From NCBI GenBank assembly GCA_035578905.1, contig JAQJVL010000123.1, positions 1,984,001 to 2,048,000 of the forward strand: a stretch of 64,000 bases of DNA, in the 5' to 3' direction. Shown piece by piece: positions 11,495-23,398 of this stretch. Both the position numbers and the translations under genes were made by a program. Every line of letters begins with the position of its first letter. The stretch's first letter is position 1. This DNA comes from Stictocephala bisonia. Lineage: Eukaryota; Arthropoda; Insecta; Hemiptera; Membracidae. Below the pieces are notes generated by a model. The model worked only from the letters and a program-made list of their open reading frames with translations, was not told the DNA's origin and did not search any database.

Positions 11495-12530
11495 AATATA
11501 GCTAAAAGTATGCTTTCATTACCACCACATATTTACTAAAAGAAAATGTATTAACAATTGAAAATACAAAAATCAGGTATTTACAAGATTATGTACGCTG
11601 ATTGTTCAATTACATACATCGAACACATATGAATGTATTTTTGAAATGCTATACAAAGAACATAGGTCTAATCCAAAACCTTAAACCAGAAATCTTTGTT
11701 TGGTTAATGGATAATTGACAGTGATCATTCAACGAACAAGATTAACAAAGGCTTAGAAGGTTTGTATGTGTATAAAAAAAGGCAAAAAAAAAAAAACAAA
11801 ACAAAAAACAAACTAATAGTCTTGAAAAATCCGAAACATACTAACCATTTTAAAAACAAGAGAAAAAGTACCTAGTACTTAATAAAAAGTTCAAGTACCA
11901 CTCTACCTTCAACAAAATAATAAATAAGGTAAGCAGTGAATCAGCGAAACTCCGCTCAGATGATTGTAGCTTCAATAACTGAAGAGGGGAGAAATATTAC
12001 TGCAGTCTACTACCTGAGTTGGAGTCGTGATGTTAACAGTAGATCTACATGATTTGTGTTTGTCTTGTGTTGTATGTGTTTTAATGTTGACAAGTGCTCT
12101 GAATATGTCAAGTTTTTTTATATAGTCTATTTACACCAGTAGCATTTTTAACCTATTCTACAAATGTTGTTGTGGGATAACGGTCCAAACCCATAAAGCA
12201 AATTCGGTTTATATTTGTTTTATAAATCAATCGGTGTTGATGGGAAGCATGTTGACAAAATTATAGAAAACAATGTTCGTATTTGTTTAGAATATGAATA
12301 ACTCAGAGAATCTTCGAGAGTGTGGTCCCATTGAGTGTCTAGTAACCCCAAACGTTGACAAGCTTCTCTGTATGTGCCACACAATACACTAACAGATATT
12401 AAAAAATTCGGCCACTTATATAAACATAATAAAATAAAATAAACAGTAATCGATTGCCACATTGTAACTGAATGCAGCTCGATGGGGATTAAATTCAACA
12501 GTTCTCTGTTACTGGTTTCGTGTTGCTCAT
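11495..12530. other. Intergenic, no gene seen
   Basis: Downstream of the VARS2 poly(A) signal. AT-rich, with A-rich runs near 11790. I see no convincing coding or RNA gene. Confidence 0.5.
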
Positions 12531-12797
12531 TTTTTTTTTTTTTTTTATTTATTCATAAGACGCCGATCGTCAAGATATGGGTGAATATGGATTTCGAATG
12601 AGTGTAGATGACCGAATGTAGTCATTGTTACAAACTAAGGCTGACTATTCCTTAGAAAGTGTCATTAATTAATAGGCCAATGACAAATGAACAGCCGATG
12701 ATTATCAGCTGATCTTTCTCAAAATGTATTGACTCTGATTGGGATCGAACTGAGAACCTTTAGCATATGAAGCTGGGATTGAACCAACTACGCTACC
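12531..12797 (-). repeat. tRNA-derived SINE, copy A
   Basis: Read on the minus strand it begins with a tRNA-like head: TAGCGTAGTTGGT (A-box-like) and AGTTCGATCCC (B-box-like). A body of about 180 bp follows, then an A-rich tail (T-run at 12531-12547 on the + strand). Shared body words such as AGACGCCGATCGT, TAGTCATTGTTAC and ACAGCCG recur in other copies in this window. Confidence 0.75.
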
Positions 12798-14109
12798 GTT
12801 AGTTTGACTTGCTCGGATATATCTTTGGTTTGCAGCATTGCAAGTTCTGTGACCTATGTTGGCACGTCTAACTAGTGGCATTTGAATTACCAAAATTCAG
12901 CAAAACTTGATAAACTTTAAATAGACTATTTAAAACCGAGAAACATCTTCTAATAAAAATAACTGAACAAACTCAAAATAATACAAAACACTAGTCAAAA
13001 CCAAACATGTATTTACTTGAACATATGGTGTATCCTTCCACTTATGCACTTTGCAAAGTGAATATAAGACTCATTGTAAAGAAATAATTTCCCTTATTTA
13101 TATTGTAAATACTGTAACCTGTACAGTTAATAAAATTAATGTATTGTATGAAATGTCGGTAAATATCTTAATATAAAATTAGTTTATATACCAACATATC
13201 ATACAGTATATTACCAAGAAATAACAAACAACATATGTTTGTATAAACAAATACAAATAAGTCGCAGAAACATTTACATCACATGTTTGAAATTTTGCTT
13301 TCATTTGTTTTGTTTGTAAACAAATCAAACTATACAATTCTTCAGTTATTTTCCAAAAATTTCCAATTTCCTCCTGATTTTTTTCATTTTTCTTTCTTCA
13401 GAAACATTCTACAAAAAATTAAGAAACTTTTAAAAAAAGATGAAGGAAATCTGTTAAGGCATTGTCAAGTGATGGAATGACAACGAAATTCAGGTACTCA
13501 TTTTTTGTTGATTATTATTGAATTCATTGATTAAGATTAGTTTCCTTCTATAAAAAATTTCAAAATTACAGCCATTTAAAGTTTTTAAACCTAAACAACT
13601 CAAAAAATAATTATGATAAAAACTACATTGACAATATTCATTAGCAAATTTATTTTAAAATCCTAAAAAATAACAAAGATAATATCATTAATGAGACTGT
13701 ATGTACATTGCAATTTGCCAGTACAATGTGCAAACCATTTCAGGCTGATTTTAATTCATATAATTAATTATTGGTTGACTTCAACAACTCAGGCCTACGC
13801 ATAGGGTCATGCCCATGTAGGCTTATTTCCTTACTTATAGCACTAGTTTATATATCTCTTCTTTGTTATAAACCTTAATTATTAGTTTCATTTTTGCTAT
13901 TTTATATTGCAAAAATTGTATTACATGCAGTATTGTGTTGTGCTTCATTTTTATTTTTATTCTAAGCTGAAAAAATTTTAATTTTTCATTTCATTTTCAC
14001 ATAAAAATTAGTGATAGTTTTAAATCAGATGTTTACATAACTTTATTGTTGTACTAGTCAGCTAAAAGTTCCAGCTGAACTTTTTTGTTCTTGAGACATA
14101 AATTTAAAA

Positions 14110-14142
<33 letters not shown>

Positions 14143-14699
14143 AATGGCGGCTGCAAAGCTTACCAAAGTGTTTTGGACACTTTCAATAACAATATCTGTG
14201 ATTCTAAACGAACCAGAAACAATAACTAAGAGAATTTATCAGAGACACCTGTATATACAGAAATAGCAATTAGGGCTTAGTAACAGTGAAAGTGTTAACC
14301 CTCAAACCGGCTATTAGATTTTGCCAAACTGTCAGGTCTTTTTCCACACATTTACAGACATTTTTTCAAAAATTTATAAAAAAATAAAAATACATAAACC
14401 TACTTGTATTTGGTATTACCTTACTTCCAATGAACCAGGATATTTTACAATAATATAAAAAAGTTTTTTATTTCACCTGATACTTTGAAAAGTTTTTTAT
14501 GTAAACGAAAAAAAAAAAACATGGATGGAGGGTCACCTAGGAAAAAATATAATACAGCTAAATACAAAATTTCATGAAATCAAAAATATTCTAAATTTAA
14601 TCTAGTTTTTGGAAATACAGTATATAGGTATATTTTTTTTAGGAGGGCTTGAAAAAATTATAGTAATGTGAAACAACATGGTAGTCATAATAAACTCAA
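12798..14699. other. Intergenic, homopolymer tract
   Basis: AT-rich with no gene. A run of about 30 A is at 14113-14141, probably the tail of a retroposed sequence that I cannot identify. Confidence 0.45.
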
Positions 14700-15090
14700 A
14701 GTAAATGGCGCGTAGAGGAGAGAGAGAGAGTTTACTTTTTCCACCACAGTTCTCCTCGAGTGGCAGTGAGCTTCAAAGTACAGTCACATACAAAACATTA
14801 AATAAATGATGGTAAAATATTTTAACTTTAGTCTGAACAAATTTAATTATGTTGGTGAAACTGGCAATTACTCTATCATTTAAACCATTAAGCATACTTC
14901 AATACAACTTGATTAAACAACACAATAGAAGATCCAATGTAATATGCAAGTGGCATCATTGTTGTTATGACAGATACATGCTTCTATCAGTGACTGTACT
15001 AAGAACATACAACAGTACGTGGTGGGCGACAAAATCTGTTGTGCATGCGCTGTTCGCAGGCCATTAACCAGGGGTCGGATACTACCATGT
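14700..15090. repeat. Dispersed repeat, first copy (partner at 24545-25190)
   Basis: Shares diverged blocks with 24545-25190: a GAGAGA-rich start, CCACAGTTCTCCTCGAGTG against CCACAGTTCCCCTCCAGTG, an AAGTACAGTCA word, and a distal block with ATGCGCTGTTCGCA against ATGCGCTGTCCGCA. Element class unknown. Confidence 0.45.
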
Positions 15091-15154
15091 TAACAATATT
15101 TTCAAAAATTTGCTAACTTAAAACTAGTATTAACATTAAAAAAATTATGCTCAA

Positions 15155-15414
15155 TTTTTTTTAATCTTAAGACACTGATTGTCAAGATATGAGCGAATAT
15201 GGATTTTGAATGAGTGGAGATGAGAGAATTTAGTCACTGTTACAAACTATAATAAGGTTAACCATTCTTTAGAAAGTGTCAATAATTAATAGCCCAATGA
15301 TAAATGAACAGCCGGTGGTTATCAGCTGATCATTTTCAAAATGTGTTACGGCTGATTGGGATCGAACTGAGAATCTTTAGCTTATGAGCTGGGATTTAAC
15401 CAACTAAGCTACTG
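15155..15414 (-). repeat. tRNA-derived SINE, copy B
   Basis: Same organisation as copy A: head TAGCTTAGTTGGT and CAGTTCGATCCC near 15414, body with TCAGCTGAT and GTTATCAG words, T-run at the low-coordinate end. It lies immediately beside a LINE relic. Confidence 0.75.
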
Positions 15415-15674
15415 ACCAATTGATATATTTTTGAAATGTTTAATCTGGTGTCAATTGCTGTAAAATTAGTAATAATAATGTAAATATACATTTTTACAAA
15501 CATTATACATGTACTACAATTAAAGAAGCTTTCACTTTGGCAGCTCGACTTTCTTATTACTCATTTCCACTGTTCCTTTCGAATCGGAAACAAAATAAAC
15601 AAATGTTCGTAAATAAGACTTTTCCTGTTTCCAAAGGAAAATTCAGCCATGTAATGACTTTTCCAACCTGATTT

Positions 15675-16875
15675 TCTCAGCCTGGTGGACCAAAATATTT
15701 TACTTTCAAAATTAGAACATGCAGGAGTAAGAGGAGTTGCACACAGATGGTTCAGTACGTACCTTTCAAACAGAGAACAAATTGTTAAATTTAAAGACTC
15801 TTATAGTAATCCAGAAATAGTTAAAAAGGGGTGCCGCAGGGCTCTGTACTCTCAGCCACCTTGTTCCTAATTTATATTAATGATCTCCTAGAAAAGCCGT
15901 TCAAAGGTCGAATCTATGCTTTTGCTGATGATTTAGTTTTAGTATATGATAATGAAAACGAAGAGGAAATATGGCAATGTACGAGTAATGCAGTACTTAA
16001 ACATTTTGAAGCTGTGGTGTGTTCAAAATAAAATGATTGTAAATGTATCTAAAACCAAAATAGTTAATTTTAATTTAAAAGATTTTAGGTTTATTCATGA
16101 TGTAGTTTTTCATAATTTTTATTGTAATGAAATGAACATATGTAACTGTGAGAAAATTGAGGTAGTGAATCATTTTAAATACCTAGGTGTATTTTTAGAT
16201 AGTAAAATGTCATGGAAAAAACATATTGAGTATTTACAAGGCTCCTTAAAGCATCAAATAAGGAAGTTTTACTATTTGAGGAATAAATATAACCAAGATC
16301 TATTACGGACATTATACTTTGCTCTTATAAATTCTAGGTTGCAATATGGTATTCACTGCTGGGGAGGAGCTTATAAAAATTCAATGGAAAAACTCAGAGC
16401 AACTCAAAACCATTTTTTGCGTATAATATTATTTAAGACCAAGAGAGAATCATCTTTTCCGCTTTACCAAAAGCTGAATAGTTTACCGCTTCAACATTTA
16501 TTTCTGTTTAAAATGCTACAAATATTTTTCAAAAGAAGTGGAAACAATGGAACAGAACAACTATATAATCATCCATACATGACGCGGAATACAAAAAATA
16601 AAATAGTTAAAAGGCCAAAAGTGAATAAAACCTGTTTTATAAAATCGTTTGTTTTTTTGGGCCCAAAATGTTACAATATGTAGCCAATTGAAGTTAAAAA
16701 TTGCAAATCTATTAAAACATTTAATTTTCATGTTAAAAAATGGCTGTTGAGCTCTGAGGAAACCAAACAATTAACAGAAATAATGCAATAACATTTTCTT
16801 TGTACATAAATGTATTTGTAAGTGTGTAAAAAGTTGTACATGGATTTAGATTTAATAAAATTTAAAGTTAAATAG
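15675..16875 (+). pseudogene. 5'-truncated LINE reverse transcriptase with two frameshifts
   Basis: The 3' portion of a non-LTR retrotransposon ORF2. It enters at VDQNILLSKLEHAGVRG and continues with WFSTYLSNREQIV. It shifts frame near 15830 to [17 protein letters not shown] and the catalytic FADD motif ([11 protein letters not shown]), then shifts again near 16010 to [32 protein letters not shown] and LQYGIHCWGGA. A TAG at 16681 interrupts the C-terminus, after which the frame continues to HVKKWLLSSEETKQL. Organisation suits a Jockey/CR1-type element. Endonuclease is absent. The A/T-rich end near 16860 is probably the 3' tail. Dead copy. Confidence 0.88.
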
Positions 16876-16999
16876 GTTATAAAACGAAAGCTACAAACCT
16901 ATCAATATTGATAAGAATTGTTTACAATAATTTTCCTCGAAATTATTCTTTGGTTTTGTTTCAATGCAATGTGAATAGTATAAGATAAATTTGTCCACA

Positions 17000-17205
17000 T
17001 GTAGATAAGTAAATGATAACACTACAGAGGCCGAACACCAATTCTCAGTGTCATGGACTTAGTGACTGATAAGTGTTCTTTGTTTTATTTGCCGACCATC
17101 GCAACTGTGTAGGATGGTCGAGTTTATTCCTACCAAATTATATTGTACTTAAAGTGTATTGTTTAAGATGGAATAAAGATAATTTCATTTAATTTAATTC
17201 ATTTA
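17000..17205 (+). repeat. Probable LINE 3' UTR fragment with terminal hairpin
   Basis: Contains a clear hairpin, CGACCATCG..AGGATGGTCG (17093-17121), followed by GGAATAAAGATAATTTC and an ATTTAATTT-type tail. Short hairpins just before a simple-sequence tail are usual at LINE 3' ends. No coding sequence here. Confidence 0.4.
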
Positions 17206-17559
17206 TTTATTCCACTGTGTCTTTCGTACCAGAAACAAAACAAACATATGTTTGCAAACAGGAATTCTTCCTGTTCCCAAAGATGTTTGAATCATGCTGC
17301 TATTGTTAATGGGTGTGATTAAGCTGATAGGTGATAATTTGTGGAAATTTCACTGGTTGCCAGCATAAGAACGCCGTAACTGTTGGAAAACCTGCCTAGT
17401 TGCGGTTTGATGGTTAAATCCTGTTTTATTAGCCTCGAGTTTAAACCTCTCCCAACATTTATTTTTAAACAAACATTATGATTTGCATGTTAATATTAAC
17501 ATTCTCTGAATCTAAAATTTATTTGATTTTATATGATTACACTGATTACAGCTGTCTTG

Positions 17560-17990
17560 GTTGCTGCTAAATCTCCAATCCATCTTAATTCTTCAAACAA
17601 CATTCACACCAGTGCTAAGTCTGTTACATAGGTTGATAATGAGGCTGTCCCATGTAAGTCCTGTATCCAGAGTAATTCCTAATAACTTGTGTTCTTGTTA
17701 CATTTTTACATTCGTTATGCCTGATATTGGCTCTGTTTTCCTGCTGAAGTTAACAGATTGCTTTTGCCTGATTGAGAGCCAAATAATTTTGACAACAGTA
17801 TTTTTTTTTCTGGTTAGTGGCAGGAAGGGAGTCTTTGTTGAGTTCATCTGTGGTGTCACTTGGTAGGGCGATGTCGTCTGCATACATAATACATTTGGAA
17901 GTGGTATTTTTCATTATAATACTAGGGAAGTCATTGGTGAATAAAGCATATAGGAACGGGCCAAGAATCCTGATTGAAGAAGGCATGGAA
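17560..17990 (-). pseudogene. LINE reverse transcriptase fragment
   Basis: Minus-strand reading gives ILGPFLYALFTNDFP then CIMYADDIALPSDTTDELN, the RT palm with its YADD catalytic motif. After frameshifts it continues as HKLLGITLDTGLTWDSHI and NLCNRLSTGVNVV. Typical of Jockey-like LINE ORF2. Several frameshifts and stops; fragmentary at both ends. Confidence 0.8.
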
Positions 17991-18420
17991 GTTAAACAGC
18001 TCTTTTTTTACTATCTAAAAATGTTGTATAATAATTACTAGAAGTAGAACATTTTTATTGTTGGAAATAAAATTTATTTTTTAGATACCAGTACAACAAC
18101 AAAAAGTTTAGATTCTGTGCTAATTAGATGATAAAATAACCAGGGCAAATTGAAACTAGCTTCATTCTGCTATCCTTATTGCAATATATATGTGTTGCAC
18201 AGTATAACAATGAAGTAACAACAATAAATCAATGCATATGTTGTACAACATAACAATGAAGCAATTAACATGTTAATTGCTGAAAATGCACTAATAGGTT
18301 GTCTCACATGCTAAAACATTTTTTAAGTTTTTTAATGTCTTTTTTTTACTTTTACTCATAAAAATGGTGAAAATTCACTTATGATGGAATATAAACGGAA
18401 CAAGCTTTAGCTATCTAATA
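17991..18420. other. Intergenic with a short recurring word
   Basis: The phrase TTGTACAA(T/C)ATAACAATGAA, or a close variant, occurs here twice (about 18193 and 18240) and twice again near 19125 and 19170, on either side of the pogo-like element. No gene. Confidence 0.4.
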
Positions 18421-18978
18421 CAGTAGAACTTGGATAATTCGAACCTGAAGGGACCAATGCGAAAATTCGAATTATCCAATACTTCAAATTAACCAAGTTG
18501 TATTTTTTATGTAACTCATGATCCTAAAAGGCTTAAAATAATACCCACAAATTACTTTTTTAATATAAAATTTTAAGTATTCATTTAAAGTTCACTTTAA
18601 CACTATTAACTATCACTATTAACATAACTATAGAGGCATACAGTATGTAAAAATTACAATAATGAAGGTTTAACGGCAACATAATAGCGGGAAACGCCGA
18701 GGGGAGGGGAAGAGACGGATTAGGAATTCCCAGAAGGTGATTGCCTGCCGACACACTGACCAAACAATGCAAACCTCAAACGGAACCTTGTTTACAGTAC
18801 ATTAGTCAATGTTTCACTTTTACCATTGATGTAAAAACTTCGAATTAAAGAGATTTAACTTCGAATTATCCATGATTATTTTACATTGGTAATATCACAA
18901 TGTTCAAGGGACCAACCCAAAACTTCGAATTAAAGGCAATTTCGAATTAAAGAAGTTCTAATTATCCAAGTTCTACTG
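18421..18978. mobile_element. Non-autonomous pogo/Tigger-like DNA transposon
   Basis: 558 bp bounded by TA on both sides (18419-18420 and 18979-18980). Terminal inverted repeats of about 24 bp start CAGTAGAACTTGGATAATT and match with one difference. CAGT ends plus a TA target site are characteristic of pogo/Tigger elements. Sub-terminal copies of the ACTTCGAATTA and AATTCGAA words occur near both ends, as transposase-binding repeats often do. No transposase; the interior has a GC-richer block (18690-18790). Confidence 0.75.
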
Positions 18979-19045
18979 TATTTAAGTTAAATTCATTAAC
19001 GATAATACTAGACCAACTTAACGTGTACAATACCAATGACGTAGT

Positions 19046-19103
19046 GACCGGCTCGCTAGTCGTATGAATGGGGTGCTTTACCCAGCTGACCAGCGCGCCG
19101 GTC
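19046..19103. repeat. GC-rich hairpin
   Basis: GACCGGCTCGCTAGTC at one end and GACCAGCGCGCCGGTC at the other pair over about 16 bases with two mismatches. The inner GGGGTGCTTTACCC can form a second stem. It stands out sharply in AT-rich surroundings. It may be the remains of a tRNA-derived SINE head or of a foldback; no function is claimed. Confidence 0.45.
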
Positions 19104-19402
19104 GGCCGCAGAGAACATGTTAATATTTTGTACAATATAACAATGGAGCAAAAATAATGAAGCAATGTATATGTTGTACAATATAACAATGAATCAACAA
19201 CTATGAATGAATGAATACAGTGAATGTATACATTGTCAATAAAGATTTGTCCATACTTTGTATTTTATTGCCTTTATTATCACAGTCTTTATTTTAAAGC
19301 ATATTGTAAATATATACTTTTGATTACGCAATTTAATGTTTTTTAGTTAATTTTAATGCATTTTTAAGATTTATTAAAAATAAAAATACTGATTTGTTTA
19401 TT

Positions 19403-19621
19403 TAGTAATGAAAGGAAAAGAAAGCAGAATACCTGATAAACTTGGTAGACTGGTAAACTGTAGATAGACACAATCACATAACAAAGAATTGAATAGTGAA
19501 ATATTTCGGGGCCACTGGCCTCTCTATATGTTCAATTCTTTGTTATGTGATTGTGTCTATCTACATTGTACCAGTCTACCAAGTTTATCAGGCATGCTGC
19601 TTTCCTTTCCTTTCATTACTA
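19403..19621. repeat. Long foldback (91-bp arms)
   Basis: Arms at 19403-19493 and 19531-19621 are near-perfect reverse complements, sharing AGTAATGAAAGGAAA, TTGGTAGACTGGTA and CACAATCACATAACAAAG. They are separated by a 37-bp spacer with GGGGCCACTGGCC. Probably a MITE or foldback element. No target duplication could be fixed. Confidence 0.8.
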
Positions 19622-19994
19622 CTGAAATCCTAGGCCTAGTGCCCCAAATTTAACCTGTGTGATTGTTTATATTACTATAGTATCAATCTGACTAATACTA
19701 CCAAACAAGATTGTTGTTATTTTTTATCAAATATTGCTTTTATCTAAGTAATTAAGATAAATGTTAGTTAATTATTAGTATAGTGGAATCTAGTTGTTTC
19801 ATTGTTTTAATCCAGTGCTTTGTTTTCATATGTGTTAAAATCATAATAATGTTAAAAGTGCCCTGATTATTAAAGTTGTCAGGGACTCTTTTTGTCTATT
19901 ATTAGTTGAAGGACAGTAAGAATTTGTTAGATATTAGTTTATCTCATTCTAAAAACCAAGTTTTATTGTTGTAATCTAAAAACTAGTGTACACT
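19622..19994. other. Upstream region of the first deformylase
   Basis: About 370 bp between the foldback and the PDF start. AT-rich; no recognisable core promoter or coding exon. Confidence 0.4.
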
Positions 19995-20594
19995 ATGTGT
20001 TTAGAATCGTTGCCTGATTATGTTGTTGTTGATGTAAGTGATATTGCAGCAAGTGAGAACACTTCAATCAGAATCAGATCATTTCCTCTTCAGTTTCCAC
20101 TGTCTGAAGAAGATCAAAATGATGTAACAACGTTGTCTAAGAAGTTTGATTCAGAGGCAGGTGATTCGATGGCAGGTCTGGCCGCTCCCCAAATTGGTAT
20201 TGTGAAACGAATAATAATATTTTCAGTGCCAGAGGGTGTAGCAAAATTCAAAAGGTGTCAAGCCTATCCTAAAACTATTTTGATTAATCCTACTTATGAG
20301 CCGGTTAATAATGAAATGCTTGAAGAGTATGAGCAATGTTACTCAGTGAAGGATTTCGTAGGTCCAGTGAAACGGTACAAAAGTATCTATTATACAGGTC
20401 ACGATACATATGGCAAACTGATAGAAGGTGTTGCTGTAGGACATCCTGCTAGAGTGATTCAACATGAGGTTGATCACCTTAACGGTAAATTGTTCATTGA
20501 TCTTGTGGCCAGGGAAAAGCTAATGTTATTCGTTGATTACATGAAAATGGTGGCACGTCTTCAGCTGAGGCCAGAACAATCTCAGTTCCAGTAG
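19995..20594 (+). CDS. Peptide deformylase, copy 1 (intronless, bacterial-looking)
   Basis: Peptide deformylase removes the formyl group from N-formylmethionine of proteins made in bacteria and organelles. The ATG at 19995 gives 199 residues. All three metal-site motifs are present: motif I GLAAPQIG (residues 61-68), motif II EQCYS with ligand Cys115, motif III QHEVDH with His157, Glu158 and His161. Motif II normally reads EGC; Gln replaces Gly here, next to the metal-binding Cys. No intron, unlike VARS2 nearby, and no obvious mitochondrial presequence. The ENTS...FPLS start and the GPVKRYK and ARVIQHE segments resemble deformylases of intracellular bacteria as I remember them, which suggests ancient horizontal transfer. 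About half identical by eye to the copy at 30442. An unrecognised gene pairs with each copy. AATAAA at 20752. Confidence 0.9.
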   Translation: MCLESLPDYVVVDVSDIAASENTSIRIRSFPLQFPLSEEDQNDVTTLSKKFDSEAGDSMAGLAAPQIGIVKRIIIFSVPEGVAKFKRCQAYPKTILINPTYEPVNNEMLEEYEQCYSVKDFVGPVKRYKSIYYTGHDTYGKLIEGVAVGHPARVIQHEVDHLNGKLFIDLVAREKLMLFVDYMKMVARLQLRPEQSQFQ

Positions 20595-21207
20595 CACACC
20601 TTTACTAATAGTCTATGAAACAAAGGAAGTTCAAATGTTGAGTATGTATAAACTTTAATATGTAACCATAAAATCAAGTACATAGTATTTAAAAGTTGTT
20701 TATTTAATATAACACTGCAAGAAAATTGACAAAACAGATCTGGAAATTTAAAATAAAATTGTTTTATAAAATAATCTGTTATTTTCAGGTTTGTTGTATT
20801 GAAGTTAGAAATGTAAAAATTAACTTTATAGAGGGCATACTTTTTAAATGCAGTATTTTGAAATTAGAAGATTATTTATTAAGAAGAATACATGTCAAAT
20901 AATAAATAATATATATGTGATTTATCTAGACATTCAGCTTGTTATAAAAAATATATTCAAATGTTCATAGTTATGTAGGGAAATTTGCTGTAACAAGGGT
21001 TTTTTTTATACATACAATAAAATTTTATTAATGTTACATAAGCAAAATTATTTATTTTGTTTATTAAATACTCATAAACAAATAAAACTACATTCTCTCA
21101 ATATTTGTCATTAAAATAATTATTATTTTTATTTAGTGTATAAATTTACACCTTAGAAACATTAATGTGTTATAAAAGAATCATTCAAGTAAGTCATTTG
21201 CCTTTGG
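20595..21207. other. 3' flank of deformylase copy 1
   Basis: AT-rich with AATAAA at 20752-20757, a plausible poly(A) signal for the deformylase. Nothing else recognised. Confidence 0.4.
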
Positions 21208-21296
21208 AATTTTGTTCTTAGTTTGATCCCAATCAGAGTCACAATACATTTTGACTACGCCACCGGCTGTTTATTGTAATTAATGACATTTTCTAA
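21208..21296 (+). repeat. tRNA-derived SINE fragment, copy C
   Basis: A short piece in + orientation: TTAGTTTGATCCCAATCAG (B-box region) followed by ACAATACATTTTGACTACG, CACCGGCTGTTTATTG and TTAATGACATTTTC, which match copies A, B and E. The A-box end and the tail are missing. Confidence 0.65.
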
Positions 21297-21774
21297 TTTT
21301 TATATTAATATATACAAATTTAAATTTATCAATTTATTTTTAATTAATTTAAATTGAATTAAAATCACTGTATTTACTTACGCATATGAAAGTAATTTAT
21401 CATAACTATACATGTCATAGGAATTACAACGAGACCAAGTAATTCCTACGACCTCTAGTAGCCAAGAAAACAACGTTTCAAAGAATTGATAAAAACTTTT
21501 TTTGAAAAGTTAAAATTTTAAAATTCATAAAACTTATAGAAAACATCAACCAGGAATTGAAATATAAATGCGATACATTAACGACGTTTTTTAGCAGTAA
21601 CGGTGCAAATTTGAAGTACAGTGAAAACTAATTAAAATGTTTGTACTTTTTTGTTCCAATAGGATAACAATTACAAAAACTTCCAATAAAATTTTAAAAT
21701 GTATATGTCATAATGTATAATTAATCAAGGAAAACAATGATGTTATTAGATTTTTATTAGGCCTTTTAGTTCCA
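21297..21774. other. Intergenic, nothing recognised
   Basis: AT-rich sequence between a SINE fragment and a hAT relic. Confidence 0.4.
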
Positions 21775-23398
21775 CAGGGGCCCCACAAACCTAAGAAAAT
21801 ATTTGAGGCCCCATGAATTTCACATTCAGCATAAAAATTATTAATGCGTTCTTTAAATGGGAGCACTTGTACTTGTATTTATTTGGTTAAATATTGCTTC
21901 AATGTTTAAAAAACTTTTTTAACAGACATTTAAAAAAGTTTGATCTGGATAAGAAATTAAACTCCTGTAACGTTCTCTTTTACCGTAGTCCTAGACGCTC
22001 TCCTCCGGACCGACAGTTCCATCATACATACACACACTACACGGTCACGTCCACGCCAGACCACCACGTCTGCTACAGAGTGGCAAAACTACCCCATCTG
22101 GTGATCCATTTGTTAGTTTCAAGGCACTTTGTTCGTATGTTGGATGTTGTGTGTGCGTGTGTGTGTGGTGGGAAGTTAGATTCGGTAGAAAATCATCTTA
22201 TTTTATAGTGTCTATGTTGCTTTAGATAGTCATCTAGTTTTTTGTTTAATATGTACTCTTCCAATTATTTGCTATTACAATCTCACAATTGATAAGGATA
22301 AGTAGACCTAAGGACATAATTTGTTTTTAATAAGATTGGTTTGTCTTATTAAGAAGTTCTCTCAAACTACAACTGCATTAGTTGCTAACAAAGAGTGCAT
22401 CGTTAATCGAAGTCATCTCTTCTGATGGAGTTGATATTTTTATGCCTGTTTCTGGTTATTCTGAAGGAACTCCACTTCTACCAATGTTGACAATAATAGT
22501 CCTGATCTTTGGAACATTTAGACATAAAATCTATAGATATTTCAATGTTAAAAGGTATGTCCTTATAAAACGGATAATTTACCGAGAGACAGCATTGGCA
22601 AGCTTGTCCAATGCCAATATTTTCTAAAATGCTGGCTAATGGGAAAACCACCAGCAGGGACTGGATGATATGGAGTTGGGAAACGATAGCCCTATTTTGC
22701 TTTTCATGTTGTCTTTTTGTGACTAAAAATAGCCACCACTCCAAATTTGGCAATGAAGGTGTAAAAAGCAGTTGGAAATATGTATCTCAAAGTAAAAAGT
22801 GCACACAAGCCATGTTGCAAATTACAGAACGTTAAAAAGGAAAATCTCTTGGACACTTTGAATGATTAGAATAATTCTATTGATGAAATATTAAAGAAAT
22901 TTATTCGATAGGAAGTTGTTAAATGGAAGACAATACTTAGAGTAGTTGTTGATGTTGACAGTGGCATAAACAAGAGGTTACAAAAGCAATATTTGTGAAA
23001 CGTAAACTTCGCTTGTAATATTTACAATATTTATAAAACATAAACGCACCCATCCATTTGGCAGAAAGACGGAAAAGAAAATTAGTAATTATTAGAAGCA
23101 TATGTATTGCGTGTAAGCTTTAAATTATTTAAGTTTATTGCATTTAAAATGGTAGTAGAGAAATATCATTTTAGAAATATTATTATTTTTACTTATTTAA
23201 TAATACCAAGAAACGTGTTTTTATCTATTTGTACATCTACTTTAACTCCCTTAATGTTAATTAATGTGAACTTCCACAATTATTAAATTATTAAACGCTG
23301 ATTAAAAAATATTTTTATTTTAGTTAATGAAAATCTGGGGATTGGGGCCCCCAAACAAGCATGTGCCCCAGGCCCCTTAATCCCTCTCGGCGGCCCTG
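21775..23398 (+). mobile_element. Degraded hAT element with a TTF-type zinc-finger remnant
   Basis: The left end CAGGGGCCCCACAAACC and the right end (inverse of CAGGGCCGCCGAGAGGG, followed by GGGGCCTGGGGC) look like the ends of a hAT element of the ZMYM1-like group. Inside, at 22611-22835, is a remnant that reads KMLANGKTTSRDWMIWS then ALFCFSCCLFV and SWKYVS. This matches the pattern N-G-x-x-x-x-R-x-W-L-x-x-S...F-C-F-x-C-x-L-F...W-K of the TTF-type finger that opens those transposases. The catalytic RNase H-like part is not recognisable. Flanking 8-bp duplications do not match. Confidence 0.6.

Noticed and set aside
12705..12893. tRNA gene suggested by A- and B-box-like sequences
   Set aside because: It cannot fold into a full cloverleaf by eye and belongs to a repeated SINE with a common body and A-rich tail.
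22141..22175. GTGTGTGT-rich stretch as a regulatory element
   Set aside because: Short simple repeat within the hAT relic, no further support.
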